Below, piece by piece: positions 32,663-42,765 of a stretch of DNA of 64,000 bases (its first letter is position 1; each line of letters starts with the position of its first letter). A model generated the notes under the pieces. The model saw only the letters and a program-made list of their open reading frames with translations. It ran no database searches and was not told the DNA's origin. The DNA is from Pseudomonas paraversuta (GTDB lineage: Bacteria; Pseudomonadota; Gammaproteobacteria; Pseudomonadales; Pseudomonadaceae): assembly GCF_904063065.1 (NCBI RefSeq), contig NZ_CAJFCL010000007.1, forward strand, positions 248,001-312,000, given 5' to 3'. Made by a program: the position numbers and the translations under genes.

Positions 32663-34729
32663 TCATGCATCCGGTAGGGAGTGGTACGGCGCTTCTTTAT
32701 CCGTACGTTCTTTACGCCCCCAGGCCGCGGCACCGACTTTAACGGCATAGAACAGAATGCTGAACACCACGAACAGGAACAGCACGGTCAGACCGGCGTT
32801 GGTGTAGGCATTGATGATCACGTGCTGCATCTGATCGATGTTTTTCGCCGGGGCAATCACTTGGCCGGCATCCAGTGCGGTGCTGTATTTTTTCGCCAGG
32901 GCCAGGAAACCGACCGCCGGGTTGGCGTCGAACAGCTTGATGAAACCGGCGTAGGTGGTGCAAATCAGCAGCCAGACCGCTGGCAGCATGGTTACCCAAA
33001 TGTAGCGCTGGCGCTTCATTTTGATCAGCACGACAGTGGCCAGCATCAGCGCAATCCCCGCCAGCATCTGGTTGGAAATACCGAACAACGGCCACAGGGT
33101 GTTGATGCCGCCCAGCGGGTCGATTACGCCCTGGTACAGCAGGTAACCCCACATCGCCACACAAAGACCGGTTGCCAGCACGTTGGCTGGCCACGACTCG
33201 GTGCGCTTGAGGGCTGGCACGAAGCTGCCAAGCAAGTCCTGCAACATGAAGCGACCGGCACGGGTGCCCGCGTCGACCGCGGTCAGAATGAACAGCGCCT
33301 CAAACAAAATGGCGAAGTGATACCAGAACGCCATGGTGTTTTCGCCCGGCAGCACGTTGTGCAGGATCTGCGCGATCCCCACTGCCAGGGTCGGTGCGCC
33401 GCCGGCACGGGCCAGAACCGTGGTTTCACCGATGTCATGGGCCAGTGCCGTCAGTGCGTCCGGGGTAATTGCAAAGCCCCAGCTGCTCACCGTTTGCGCC
33501 ACAGTCACCACATCACCGCCGACAATGGCGGCCGGGCTGTTCATGGCGAAGTACACACCAGGCTCGATGACCGACGCGGCAACCATTGCCATGATGGCCA
33601 CGAATGACTCCATCAGCATCGCGCCGTAGCCGATATAACGGGAGTTGCATTCGTTATCCAGCAGTTTGGGCGTGGTACCCGAGGCAATCAGTGCGTGGAA
33701 ACCCGACACCGCCCCGCAGGCAATGGTGATGAACAGGAACGGGAACAGACCGCCTTTCCACACCGGACCGGTGCCGTCGACGAATTGGGTCAGGGCCGGC
33801 ATTTTCAGCTCGGGCATGGTGACCAGAATGCCGATCGCCAGGGCCACGATGGTGCCGATTTTAAGGAAGGTGGACAGGTAGTCACGGGGCGCAAGTACCA
33901 GCCACACCGGCAGCACCGCCGCCACAAAGCCGTAGCCGATCAGCATCCAGGTGATTTGCGTACCGGTGAAGGTAAATATCGGCGCCCACTCCGGGCTGGC
34001 CGCAATCTGGCCCCCCAGCCAGATGGAACCCAGCAACAGCAACACGCCGACAATCGAGATTTCACCGATACGGCCCGGGCGGATGTAGCGCATGTAAATG
34101 CCCATGAACATCGCGATCGGGATGGTGGCCATCACTGTGAACATGCCCCACGGGCTCTCGGCCAAGGCTTTGACCACGATCAGCGCCAGCACCGCGAGGA
34201 TGATGATCATGATCAGGAAGCAGCCAAACAGCGCGATGGTGCCAGGCACCTTGCCCATCTCTTCGCGCACCATGTCGCCCAGGGAGCGACCGTTGCGACG
34301 AACGGACATGAACAGGACCATGAAGTCCTGTACTGCACCGGCCAGCACTACCCCGGCAATCAGCCAGAGCGTGCCCGGCAGATAGCCCATTTGCGCAGCC
34401 AGTACCGGCCCAACCAGAGGCCCGGCGCCGGCGATGGCTGCAAAGTGGTGACCGAAAAGAATGTGTTTGTTGGTCGGGACATAGTCCAGACCGTCGTTAT
34501 TGACCACCGCCGGTGTCGCCCGCAGTGGGTCCAGTTGCATCACCTTGGTGGCGATAAACAAACTGTAATAACGGTAAGCGACCAGGTAGATGGCAACGGC
34601 TGCCACTACGATCCACAAGGCGTTGACCGCCTCGCCTCGGCGCAAGGCCACTACGCCAAGGGCGCAGGCTCCTACAATTGCCAGCACCAGCCACGGGATG
34701 TGGCGTAGCAGGCTATTTTTATTATTCAT
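32663..34729 (-). CDS. cstA: CstA-family carbon starvation / pyruvate transporter
   Basis: Inner-membrane transporter of the CstA/BtsT family (pyruvate or peptide uptake). It has 688 residues with about 16-18 hydrophobic segments. Family regions HILFGHHFAAIAGAGPLVGP (around residue 88) and GTRAGRFMLQDLLG (around residue 490) are clear. GGAAT lies seven bases before the ATG. It is first in a leftward cluster with ybdD and a CobW GTPase. Pyruvate versus peptide specificity cannot be read from sequence. Confidence 0.93.
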   Translation of the reverse strand: MNNKNSLLRHIPWLVLAIVGACALGVVALRRGEAVNALWIVVAAVAIYLVAYRYYSLFIATKVMQLDPLRATPAVVNNDGLDYVPTNKHILFGHHFAAIAGAGPLVGPVLAAQMGYLPGTLWLIAGVVLAGAVQDFMVLFMSVRRNGRSLGDMVREEMGKVPGTIALFGCFLIMIIILAVLALIVVKALAESPWGMFTVMATIPIAMFMGIYMRYIRPGRIGEISIVGVLLLLGSIWLGGQIAASPEWAPIFTFTGTQITWMLIGYGFVAAVLPVWLVLAPRDYLSTFLKIGTIVALAIGILVTMPELKMPALTQFVDGTGPVWKGGLFPFLFITIACGAVSGFHALIASGTTPKLLDNECNSRYIGYGAMLMESFVAIMAMVAASVIEPGVYFAMNSPAAIVGGDVVTVAQTVSSWGFAITPDALTALAHDIGETTVLARAGGAPTLAVGIAQILHNVLPGENTMAFWYHFAILFEALFILTAVDAGTRAGRFMLQDLLGSFVPALKRTESWPANVLATGLCVAMWGYLLYQGVIDPLGGINTLWPLFGISNQMLAGIALMLATVVLIKMKRQRYIWVTMLPAVWLLICTTYAGFIKLFDANPAVGFLALAKKYSTALDAGQVIAPAKNIDQMQHVIINAYTNAGLTVLFLFVVFSILFYAVKVGAAAWGRKERTDKEAPYHSLPDA

Positions 34730-34899
34730 TTTTATATTCCGGCCAGTTGGACAAGAAAGACTGCCACCGGAGTTTAGCGCCCCCAGCTCTAAAGACCACC
34801 CCCTTACCTTGGTCTAGAGCCTTCTTTTACGGTTTTATGCTTGGCTATTGATCCGTTTGCGCAGTCAGGCCTGCGCGGTGCTTGCCGCTGTTTGAAGCG

Positions 34900-36267
34900 C
34901 TACTCAAACAATGCATCCAGCGCCTGTTCCAGACGGGTCACGCCAATTACCTTCAGACCCGGCGGCGACTCTTTGGGGGCGTTGCCCATAGGCACGATGG
35001 CCCGTTTGAAACCGTGCTTGGCCGCCTCTTTCAAGCGTTCCTGACCGCTGGGCACTGGTCGTACTTCACCCGACAACCCCACCTCGCCAAATACCAGCAG
35101 ATCGTGGGGCAGCGGTTTATTGCGCAGGCTGGACATCACGGCGGCCATCAGTGCGAGGTCGGACGCGGTCTCCAGCACCTTGACCCCGCCCACCACGTTG
35201 AGGAATACATCCTGATCGTGGGTCGGAATTCCACCGTGGCGATGCAGGACGGCCAGCAACATGGCCAGGCGGTTTTGATCCAGGCCCAGGGTGACCCGGC
35301 GCGGATTGGACATGTGGCTGTCATCCACCAGTGCCTGCACCTCTACCAGCATCGGGCGTGTGCCTTCCCAAGTGGCCATGACCACACTGCCGGGCACTTC
35401 TTCCTGGGCCCGGGTGAGGAAAATCGCAGACGGGTTGGAGACCTCTTTCAGGCCCTTGTCGGTCATGCCGAACACGCCCAGTTCGTTAACTGCGCCGAAG
35501 CGGTTTTTTACCGCCCGCAACAAACGCAAACGACCGTCGGACTCGCCCTCGAAATACAGCACGGTGTCGACCATGTGCTCCAGCACCCGGGGCCCGGCCA
35601 GCGCGCCCTCTTTGGTGACGTGGCCCACAAGGAAGATCGCGGTGCCGCTGGACTTGGCATAGCGCACCAGCAATGCCGCACTTTCACGCACTTGCGACAC
35701 GCCACCCGGGGCCGATTGCAGCTGCTCGGTGAAGATGGTCTGGATCGAGTCGATCACCATGACCTTGGGTTTTTCCAGCTTGGCGGTGGCGATGATGCTT
35801 TCGATGCAGGTCTCGGTCATGACCTTGAGCTGATCCTGGGGCAAGCCCAGACGGCGGGCGCGCATGGCTACTTGCTGCTGCGATTCCTCGCCGGTGACAT
35901 ACAGCGCAGGCATGCGCGAGGCCATATGACACAAAGTTTGCAGGAGAATGGTCGATTTACCGATACCGGGATCGCCGCCGATCAGCACCACCGAGCCGTC
36001 CACCAGACCGCCACCGAGCACCCGGTCCAGCTCGCCCGAGGCGGTGGAGAAGCGCGGGATTTCAGCAATGCTGACCTCGGCCAGGGTTTTGATCTGGGCT
36101 TGTTGCCCGGTCCAGCCGGTGCGCCCGCTGGGTGGCGCGGCAGCACCACTTTCAACAATGGTTTCGACCAGGGTGTTCCAGACGCCGCACTCACCGCACT
36201 GCCCGGCCCACTTGGGGAAAGTTGCGCCGCACTCGGTGCAGCCGTATATGCGCTTGGGCTTGGCCAT
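34900..36267 (-). CDS. radA: DNA repair protein RadA (Sms)
   Basis: Branch-migration helicase in recombination. It has 455 residues: a zinc finger CTECGATFPKWAGQCGEC at the N-terminus, Walker A GGDPGIGKST (around residue 98), the RadA-specific KNRFG motif (around residue 256) and a Lon-like C-terminal domain without catalytic serine (GEVGLSGEVRPV). It is a single gene beside ankB. Confidence 0.97.
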   Translation of the reverse strand: MAKPKRIYGCTECGATFPKWAGQCGECGVWNTLVETIVESGAAAPPSGRTGWTGQQAQIKTLAEVSIAEIPRFSTASGELDRVLGGGLVDGSVVLIGGDPGIGKSTILLQTLCHMASRMPALYVTGEESQQQVAMRARRLGLPQDQLKVMTETCIESIIATAKLEKPKVMVIDSIQTIFTEQLQSAPGGVSQVRESAALLVRYAKSSGTAIFLVGHVTKEGALAGPRVLEHMVDTVLYFEGESDGRLRLLRAVKNRFGAVNELGVFGMTDKGLKEVSNPSAIFLTRAQEEVPGSVVMATWEGTRPMLVEVQALVDDSHMSNPRRVTLGLDQNRLAMLLAVLHRHGGIPTHDQDVFLNVVGGVKVLETASDLALMAAVMSSLRNKPLPHDLLVFGEVGLSGEVRPVPSGQERLKEAAKHGFKRAIVPMGNAPKESPPGLKVIGVTRLEQALDALFE

Positions 36268-36312
36268 CTGAACTCCACGGAAAAACCGCGATGATAGCCC
36301 AGCACACCCGTA

Positions 36313-36843
36313 TTAGTGCGATCGCGGCATACGGATTTCGCCATCGGCCAGCCGGGCGGCACTATTGCCCTGTGCATCTTCGGCATTCAGGTCCGCCCCC
36401 TTGCGCGACAAATCCCTGAGCAATTCGGCCCGCTGAAACAGGCCTGCATACATGGCAGCGGTCTGCCCCGCGCCGTTGCGCTGATCGGGGTTGCAATCAG
36501 TGCCCAGTAAACGGCGGGCAATCCGGACTTCGCCCTTGAAAATCGCGCCCATCAGGGCTGTATTACCGCGCAAGTCTTGGGCACAGGGGTTTGCGCCAGC
36601 CTTCAGCAAGTGCTCAACCGCCTCGCCCTGACCGTTGTAGGCCGCAAGGATGAGCGCGGTATAACCCTTGCTGTCTTGCACATTGAGGCTGTAGCCGGAC
36701 TCGATAAAGGTATCGAGCATGGCCACGTCACCACGGCGCGCCGCATCGAAGTAATAGTTCCGGAGTTCGGCCTGTACATCGGGTTCGGCGGCCAGGGCAA
36801 GCCCGCTGACAATAAGCAGAGTCAGGGATAAAAGCGTTCTCAT
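36313..36843 (-). CDS. ankB: Periplasmic ankyrin-repeat protein AnkB
   Basis: A 176-residue exported protein with a signal peptide (RTLLSLTLLIVSGLALA) and about four ankyrin repeats (KGYTALILAAYNGQ, RGNTALMGAIFKGE, AGQTAAMYAGLFQR). In P. aeruginosa AnkB is required for full KatB catalase activity and peroxide resistance. Here too it follows katB on the same strand. A REP palindrome and 76 bases separate the two. The ATG at 36843 with AAGG nine bases upstream is chosen over a long upstream extension with no signal sequence. Confidence 0.92.
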   Translation of the reverse strand: MRTLLSLTLLIVSGLALAAEPDVQAELRNYYFDAARRGDVAMLDTFIESGYSLNVQDSKGYTALILAAYNGQGEAVEHLLKAGANPCAQDLRGNTALMGAIFKGEVRIARRLLGTDCNPDQRNGAGQTAAMYAGLFQRAELLRDLSRKGADLNAEDAQGNSAARLADGEIRMPRSH

Positions 36844-36863
36844 AGGTTCATACCTTAACCGCC

Positions 36864-36905
36864 CTGTGGGAGCGAGCGTGCTCGCGAACAAGCTCGCTCC
36901 TGCAG
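36864..36905. repeat. REP palindrome between katB and ankB
   Basis: TGTGGGAGCGAGCGTGCTCG and AACAAGCTCGCTCCTGCAG form one compact hairpin. It combines the ends of the two REP types seen in the window. Confidence 0.8.
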
Positions 36906-36919
36906 GATTGGTAACTAAG

Positions 36920-38461
36920 TCAGTCGACCAGTCTGGCGGCCAGTGCCTTGACCCGGCCCAGGTCACCCTTGGCCACTTTGGTCACGCCGGTGCCGTATTC
37001 AGGGTCGGCCTTGTACAGAAACGACAGCATGATGTGTTTGCTCTCATCGTCTGTTGTCGCCAAAGACTCACCGAAACTTTCAATCAGATCCTGACGCTCT
37101 TTTTTGCTGAAGGAACGGTAAAGATCCCCCGCCTGTTTGAAGTTTTGCTCACGCTGAATCTTCGCTTGCTGGGTGGTGCCCGACACTGGCATTTCGCTGT
37201 AACGCGCAGCTTGCGGCTCTTCGCGCGGCATCAGGCGGCTCGGCTGATAATTCACCCCGGTGACGGTATGACCGATATTCATCGCACCGTCCTGGTTGCC
37301 ATTGTTGACACCATTGCGCGGGGCATTTATCGGCAACTGCATGGCGTTGGCACCAAGGCGGTACATCTGCGTATCGGCATAGGAGAACACCCGGCCTTGC
37401 AGCAGACGGTCTTCGGAAGGCTCGATACCCGGCACCAGATTGGCCGGGGCCATAGCGACCTGCTCGGTTTCCTGAAACACATTGGCCGGGTTGCGGTTCA
37501 ACACCATCTGCCCGACTTTGCGCTCAGGTACCCCCGGCCAGATTTTGGTTGCATCCAGCGGGTCAAAATCGAAGGTTTTCAGATCTTGCGGCTTGAGTAC
37601 CTGCACGTACAAATCCCACTTGGGGAAATCGCCCTTGTTGATATGGGCCACCAGATCGTTGGTCAGGTGGCTGTAATCACGGCCCTGAACCCGGGTGACC
37701 TGTGCGGGATCCAGATTATTGAGGCCCTGGAGGCTTTTCCAGTGGAATTTCACATAGCGCACGTCACCTTTGGCGTTCACCAGTTTGTAGGCGTGTACCC
37801 CATTACCGTCCATCTGGCGATAGCTGGCCGGCGTACCTGCGTTGGAGTACAGCTCGGTCAGGGTGCGGGTGGCTTCGGGTACATGGGAGAAGAAGTCGAA
37901 GCGCCGTGAGTCGTCGTCAAGGTTGGTGCGCGGGTCGGGCTTGAAGGCATGCACCATGTCCGGAAACTTGATCGCATCGCGGATAAAGAAGGTCGGGAAG
38001 TTGTTGCCTACCAGGTCCCAGTTACCGTCGGCGGTGTAAAACTTGGTGGCGAAACCCCGTGGATCACGCAGGGTTTCCGGCGAATGGTTGCCGTGCACCA
38101 CAGCCGAAAAACGGACAAACACCGGCGTGGTTTCACCCGCGGCAAATACTTTGGCTTTGCTCAGATCACTCATGTCACTGGTCACTGTAAAGGTGCCGTG
38201 AGCCCCGGTGCCGCGGGCATGCACCACACGCTCCGGGATGCGTTCGCGGTCAAAGCGCTGAAGTTTTTGCAGCAACTGCACGTCTTGCAGCAATACCGGG
38301 CCGTTTGCCCCTGCCGTTTGCGAGTTCTGGTTATCGCCGACTGCGGCACCGTTGTCGCGAGTCAAGGTGGCGGCCTGTACTGAAACCGACAGCAGGCTGG
38401 CGCTCAAAACACACAGCAGGCGACGCTGTGAAAACGCTCCAGAGCCTAGGGGGATGGTCAT
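36920..38461 (-). CDS. katB: Periplasmic monofunctional catalase KatB
   Basis: Heme catalase that detoxifies hydrogen peroxide. It has 513 residues with an N-terminal signal peptide ending near SVQA. The catalytic histidine is in RVVHARGTGAHG (around residue 80), the active-site asparagine in NNFPTFFIRD (around residue 154) and the heme tyrosine in RVFSYADTQMYRLG (around residue 364). It is first of the katB-ankB unit. Peroxide-inducible control by OxyR is known for katB in P. aeruginosa; I could not identify the site here. Confidence 0.96.
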   Translation of the reverse strand: MTIPLGSGAFSQRRLLCVLSASLLSVSVQAATLTRDNGAAVGDNQNSQTAGANGPVLLQDVQLLQKLQRFDRERIPERVVHARGTGAHGTFTVTSDMSDLSKAKVFAAGETTPVFVRFSAVVHGNHSPETLRDPRGFATKFYTADGNWDLVGNNFPTFFIRDAIKFPDMVHAFKPDPRTNLDDDSRRFDFFSHVPEATRTLTELYSNAGTPASYRQMDGNGVHAYKLVNAKGDVRYVKFHWKSLQGLNNLDPAQVTRVQGRDYSHLTNDLVAHINKGDFPKWDLYVQVLKPQDLKTFDFDPLDATKIWPGVPERKVGQMVLNRNPANVFQETEQVAMAPANLVPGIEPSEDRLLQGRVFSYADTQMYRLGANAMQLPINAPRNGVNNGNQDGAMNIGHTVTGVNYQPSRLMPREEPQAARYSEMPVSGTTQQAKIQREQNFKQAGDLYRSFSKKERQDLIESFGESLATTDDESKHIMLSFLYKADPEYGTGVTKVAKGDLGRVKALAARLVD

Positions 38462-38741
38462 GGGTAAGTCCTCTGATTATTAGGTGCGCATCGGGGCGCT
38501 GGCCAAAGGCTAGAGGGCCGGGGAGCAAATTCTAAATAGAAAGGTCGCAACTACCTGATTGAAATAAAAGTCTGGCATTAAGGCATCTGAGGGGGTATCG
38601 ACCGCAAGTTTCCGCGCTTTTTAGAAAACTATCGGCACTTGAGCCGGTCGATTAAACAGCCAATAAGCATCACAGCAGGCAAGATCAGCAAGGCTGACTT
38701 ACACTGCACTCACCAACTTCATATGTAACAAGGAATAACCT

Positions 38742-39155
38742 ATGGGCGTGATAAGTGAGTTCAAGGCCTTCGCGGTCAAAGGGAATGTGGTCGACATGGC
38801 CGTCGGTATCATTATCGGCGCGGCATTCGGCAAAATCGTTTCATCCTTCGTTGGCGATGTAGTCATGCCACCTCTGGGTCTGTTGATCGGAGGTGTGGAC
38901 TTCAGTGACCTGGCCATTACCCTCAAAGCCGCCGTTGGTGATGCACCTGCCGTGGTTGTGGCGTATGGCAAGTTCATCCAGAGCGTGATCGACTTCATCA
39001 TCGTCGCGTTCGCCATCTTTATGGGCGTCAAGGCGATCAACCGCCTGAAGCGTGAAGAGGCTGTGGCTCCAAGCGCACCGCCCGTACCGACTGCCGAAGA
39101 AGTGCTGCTGAGCGAAATTCGCGATCTGCTCAAGGCGCAACACGATCGACCTTAA
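38742..39155 (+). CDS. mscL: Large-conductance mechanosensitive channel
   Basis: Osmotic emergency valve of the inner membrane. It has 137 residues. TM1 is [19 protein letters not shown] and TM2 is around residue 75-98 ([20 protein letters not shown]). A charged C-terminal helix ends in [16 protein letters not shown] lies before the ATG. It is a single gene with its own terminator. Confidence 0.97.
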   Translation: MGVISEFKAFAVKGNVVDMAVGIIIGAAFGKIVSSFVGDVVMPPLGLLIGGVDFSDLAITLKAAVGDAPAVVVAYGKFIQSVIDFIIVAFAIFMGVKAINRLKREEAVAPSAPPVPTAEEVLLSEIRDLLKAQHDRP

Positions 39156-39163
39156 CGATCCGA

Positions 39164-39195
39164 TAAAAAAATGGCGCCTGCGGGCGCCGTTTTTT
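39164..39195. terminator. Bidirectional terminator between mscL and fpr
   Basis: GGCGCC-TGCG-GGCGCC flanked by an A-run (39165-39170) and a T-run (39190-39195). It serves both converging genes. Confidence 0.9.
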
Positions 39196-39207
39196 ATGGC
39201 CGGCCGG

Positions 39208-39984
39208 TTACCAGTAGTTTTCAACCGCTACTTGCCCGGGACGGCGACTCAGGCTTAGTTGCAACCCCCGCGCTTTGAGCAACTTTCTGGTGTCATCGAT
39301 CATTTGCGGATTGCCACACAACATCACCCTTGAATGTTCGGGCGTCAGGCTGATCTTCACCCGCTCTTCAAGTGCTCCATTTTCAATCAATGTGGTAACT
39401 CGCCCGCTTAAAGCCCCCTCATGCTGCTCGCGCGTGACAATCGGCACATAGGTAAATTTATGTGCATATTCCGACAAGTAATCACGCTCAACCAGACCGG
39501 CAATCAAGGCCTGATAGGCCAGTTCTCTGGTTTCCCGCGCACTGTAAACCAGCACGATATGCTCAAACTTTTCCCATACTTCAAAGTCTTGCAGGATCGA
39601 CAGAAATGGCGCGATGCCGGTCCCGGTCGCCAGCATCCACAGATTCTGCCCGTCAACAAAGCGGTCCAGGGTCAAAAAACCATAGGCCTGGCGCTCGACC
39701 AGCAGGGTATCGCCAACTTCCAGACGACTGAGCTCACTGGTGAACTCGCCTCCCGGCACGACAATGGAGAAGAACTCCAGGAACTCGTCATGGGGTGAGG
39801 ACGCCATTGAATAGGCCCGCCACACCGTGCTGCCATCGGCCTTGGTCACGCCCAGACGGGCGAATTGACCCGCAGTGAAACGAAAACCCGGGTCGCGGGT
39901 GGTACGCAACGTGAAAAGACCGGGGGTCAGCGGGGTAACCTCAAGCAGCGTCTGGCGGGTAAATTTTTCTGCACTGGCAGTCAT
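39208..39984 (-). CDS. fpr: Ferredoxin/flavodoxin-NADP+ reductase
   Basis: FAD enzyme that exchanges electrons between NADPH and ferredoxin or flavodoxin. It has 258 residues. The FAD-binding RAYSMASSP motif is near residue 51, the NADP site motif ATGTGIAPFLSIL near residue 110, and the C-terminus AVENYW is typical. GGAG six bases before the ATG at 39984 decides the start over an ATG four codons earlier. It is involved in oxidative stress and iron-sulfur protein reduction in Pseudomonas. Confidence 0.95.
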   Translation of the reverse strand: MTASAEKFTRQTLLEVTPLTPGLFTLRTTRDPGFRFTAGQFARLGVTKADGSTVWRAYSMASSPHDEFLEFFSIVVPGGEFTSELSRLEVGDTLLVERQAYGFLTLDRFVDGQNLWMLATGTGIAPFLSILQDFEVWEKFEHIVLVYSARETRELAYQALIAGLVERDYLSEYAHKFTYVPIVTREQHEGALSGRVTTLIENGALEERVKISLTPEHSRVMLCGNPQMIDDTRKLLKARGLQLSLSRRPGQVAVENYW

Positions 39985-40220
39985 GTCGCACTCCATTGGC
40001 TAGTGCAGTAGTGTCGCGCAAAGACAGACACAGGAACACCGACGGTTTGTGCTGGCTTTGCACCCACTGCCAGGCGGATGTTGCCCGCCGGGTAAACGCA
40101 TCAGGTAATCCCCGGCAAAAAAAAGTAAAATCGCCTGCATCTGTAAAACCCACGGACGCCAGTGCTGCGAAGTGGCCCTGCGGCCCGGTTGCCACTGTTG
40201 ATTCCCCAGAGTTTGTAAAA

Positions 40221-41345
40221 ATGCCTGTGCTCGAAAGCCCTTTCGCCCAACTCCGCTTGATCCGCCAACCAGAACAGCAAAACGAGCCGCTACAGGCTTT
40301 CGACGCTGCGGACGAGTATTTGCTTAACCATCTGGCCGAACAGGGTCTGCCCGCCAACAGCCGGGTTCTGGTGCTCAATGACAGTTTCGGGGCTCTGGCG
40401 ATCAGTCTGGTGGCCAATATGCAGGTCACCAGCAGCAGCGACTCGTTCCTCGCCATCCAGGCCCTGGAAAAAAATCTGGTGCGCAATGGCCAGGCGTTCG
40501 ATGCCGTCACGGTCATCCCCGCCAGCCAGCCTCTGGTTGGCCCTTTCGATTGTGTGCTGGTGCGCGTACCCAAAACCCTGGCCCTGCTCGAAGAGCAACT
40601 CATTCGGTTGCAAGGCCAGCTGGCCCCGGGGGCACAGGTGATTGCCGGCGCGATGATCAAGCATTTGCCCCGTGCGGCAGGTGATTTGCTGGAGCGTTAT
40701 ATCGGCCCGGTCCAGGCTTCGCTGGCCGTGAAAAAAGCCCGCTTGCTGATGGCCACCCCTGAAGCCAAAGAGCCGTTTACCTCGCCCTACCCTTCGCGCT
40801 ACTTACTGGACGAACCGGCCATCGAGCTGCTCAACCATGCCAACGTCTTCTGCCGTGAAGGGCTGGACATCGGCACCCGTGCATTCCTGCCCCACCTTCC
40901 CAAAAACCTGGGCTCGGCCCGGGTGGCAGATCTGGGTTGCGGCAATGGCGTGCTGGCCATCGCCAGTGCCCTGAATAACCCGGATGCGCAGTACACGCTG
41001 GTCGATGAGTCGTTTATGGCCGTGCAGTCCGCTCGCGAAAACTGGCAGGCAGCGCTGGGGGAGCGTGAGGTAATAGTGCGTGCCGCAGACGGCCTTGCAG
41101 GGCAAGAACCTGATTCGCTGGACGTCGTGCTGTGCAACCCGCCTTTTCACCAGCAGCAAGTGGTGGGCGACTTTCTGGCCTGGCGCATGTTTCAACAAGC
41201 CCGGGAAGCCCTGGTCGTCGGCGGCGCGCTGTATATCGTCGGCAATCGCCATCTGGGTTATCACAGCAAGCTGGCCAAACTGTTTCGCGGTGTTGAACAA
41301 GTGGCGGCTACGCCCAAGTTCGTCATTCTCAAGGCGCGCAAGTAA
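40221..41345 (+). CDS. rlmG: 23S rRNA (guanine-1835-N2) methyltransferase RlmG
   Basis: SAM-dependent methyltransferase with two tandem Rossmann-like domains. It has 374 residues. The SAM motif VADLGCGNGVLAIA is near residue 235 and the base-flipping NPPF motif (VLCNPPFH) near residue 305. The first domain is a degenerate copy, as in RlmG/RsmC. The frame is open 225 bases upstream but that part has no similarity; ATG 40221 gives the family length, although its ribosome-binding site is weak. RsmC is the main alternative. Confidence 0.85.
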   Translation: MPVLESPFAQLRLIRQPEQQNEPLQAFDAADEYLLNHLAEQGLPANSRVLVLNDSFGALAISLVANMQVTSSSDSFLAIQALEKNLVRNGQAFDAVTVIPASQPLVGPFDCVLVRVPKTLALLEEQLIRLQGQLAPGAQVIAGAMIKHLPRAAGDLLERYIGPVQASLAVKKARLLMATPEAKEPFTSPYPSRYLLDEPAIELLNHANVFCREGLDIGTRAFLPHLPKNLGSARVADLGCGNGVLAIASALNNPDAQYTLVDESFMAVQSARENWQAALGEREVIVRAADGLAGQEPDSLDVVLCNPPFHQQQVVGDFLAWRMFQQAREALVVGGALYIVGNRHLGYHSKLAKLFRGVEQVAATPKFVILKARK

Positions 41346-41359
41346 GCACAGCCCCCAGC

Positions 41360-41458
41360 GGGAGCAGCCGTGCCACACTCAATTGCTCGCGCGCTGTTCA
41401 AGAAGGCCGCGCTCACTCTGTGATCAATATGGGCCTGGTAAAGAGCTCGCTCCTACTC
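41360..41458. repeat. Degenerate REP-rich spacer after rlmG
   Basis: GGGAGCAGCCGTGCC...GCTCGCGCGCTG and AAGAGCTCGCTCCTAC fragments resemble eroded REP arms. Confidence 0.4.
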
Positions 41459-41487
41459 CGGGCCGGGCCAGAGAATTACCCACAAAC

Positions 41488-41515
41488 AAAAAAACCCTCC
41501 GGAGAGGGGTTTTTT
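41488..41515. terminator. Bidirectional terminator between rlmG and the cio operon
   Basis: A-run, CCCTC-CGGA-GAGGG stem, G, then six Ts. It lies at the meeting point of two converging units. Confidence 0.85.
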
Positions 41516-41529
41516 ATGAGTGGCGACCA

Positions 41530-41697
41530 TCAGTGGCTTTTCATGCCCGCAGCGGTCATGAACAGTCGGATCAGCCAGGCGAATACGCCTAATGACGCCA
41601 CACTGGCGGTCCAGATCACCAGCAGCCAGCCGACCCGTTGCCATAACGGCTTTTTCTCGGCCTCTTGCACCTCATGTAGATAGTCCTTGCCAGCCAT
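41530..41697 (-). CDS. DUF2474 single-helix protein, probable small subunit of the bd-type oxidase
   Basis: A 55-residue protein with one membrane helix (VGWLLVIWTASVASLGVFAWL). It is the last gene of the cio operon, 57 bases after cioB. AGGAGG lies seven bases before the ATG at 41697, which rules out an upstream in-frame start. DUF2474 proteins accompany cioAB-type operons. By analogy with CydX they may stabilise the oxidase, but this is an inference. Confidence 0.8.
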   Translation of the reverse strand: MAGKDYLHEVQEAEKKPLWQRVGWLLVIWTASVASLGVFAWLIRLFMTAAGMKSH

Positions 41698-41754
41698 GTT
41701 GCGGCCTCCTCTCGGGAAAAGGCTGCGACCATCAGGCCGCAGCGGCACTTCTAA

Positions 41755-42762
41755 CTAGTGATAACCGTCTTCGTGGGTGACCTTGCCGCGGAACACGTAG
41801 TAGCTCCAGAAGGTGTAACCCAGAATGAACGGGATGATGAACAAGGTGCCCACCAGCATAAAGCCCTGGCTCTGCGGCGGTGCGGCAGCTTCCCAGATCG
41901 TGATTGATGGCGGGATGATGTACGGCCACAGGCTGATGCCCAAACCGCTGTAGCCCAGGAAAATCAACACCAGGGTCAACAGAAACGGCGTGTAGTTGGC
42001 GTTGCGGGCAATCGCTTTGAACAAACCGAACATCGTGAGCAACACCAGAATCGGTACCGGCAGGAACCAGAACAGATTTGGCAGGGTGAACCAGCGCGCA
42101 GCAATTTCAGAATGGGCCAAGGGTGTCCACAGGCTGACGATGCCCATCAACACCAGTACTGCCAGGGCCAGCGGGCGCCCCAGTTTGTGCATCTGCTGTT
42201 GCAGGTCGCCCTGGGTTTTCATGATTAGCCAGGTACACCCCAGCAGGGCATAGGCCACGATCAGTGCAAGGCCGCAGAACACGGTAAAAGGAGAGAGCCA
42301 GTCCATGCCGCCCCCGGCGTACTCCCGGTTGACTACCGGTATGCCGTCAATGAAGGCCCCCAGTGCCACCCCCTGGAAAAACGTAGCCACCAGAGAACCG
42401 CCAATGAACGACTTGTCCCATATATGACGTTTCTCGGGCCTGGCCTTGAAGCGAAACTCAAAGGCCACACCGCGAAAGATCAGGCCCAGCAGCATCAGGA
42501 TCAAAGGCAGGTACAAGGCTGACAATACGACCGCATAGGCCAGCGGGAAAGCGCCAAACAATGCCGCGCCGCCCAGCACCAGCCAGGTTTCGTTGCCGTC
42601 CCAGACGGGAGCAACAGTGTTCATCATCACATCGCGGTCACTTTCGCCCTTGATAAAGGGGAAGAGGATGCCGATCCCGAGATCGAAGCCATCCATGATC
42701 ACGTACATCATGATCCCGAAGATGATGATGATTGCCCAGATAAGTGGCAGATCAATACCCAT
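41755..42762 (-). CDS. cioB: Cyanide-insensitive quinol oxidase subunit II (CioB, CydB family)
   Basis: A 335-residue inner-membrane subunit with about eight or nine helices. Conserved motifs MDGFDLGIGIL (around residue 23), NTVAPVWDGNETWLV and ALGAFIDGI mark the CydB family. It starts 3 bases after cioA, so the two are translationally linked. Confidence 0.95.
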   Translation of the reverse strand: MGIDLPLIWAIIIIFGIMMYVIMDGFDLGIGILFPFIKGESDRDVMMNTVAPVWDGNETWLVLGGAALFGAFPLAYAVVLSALYLPLILMLLGLIFRGVAFEFRFKARPEKRHIWDKSFIGGSLVATFFQGVALGAFIDGIPVVNREYAGGGMDWLSPFTVFCGLALIVAYALLGCTWLIMKTQGDLQQQMHKLGRPLALAVLVLMGIVSLWTPLAHSEIAARWFTLPNLFWFLPVPILVLLTMFGLFKAIARNANYTPFLLTLVLIFLGYSGLGISLWPYIIPPSITIWEAAAPPQSQGFMLVGTLFIIPFILGYTFWSYYVFRGKVTHEDGYH

Positions 42763-42765
42763 GAC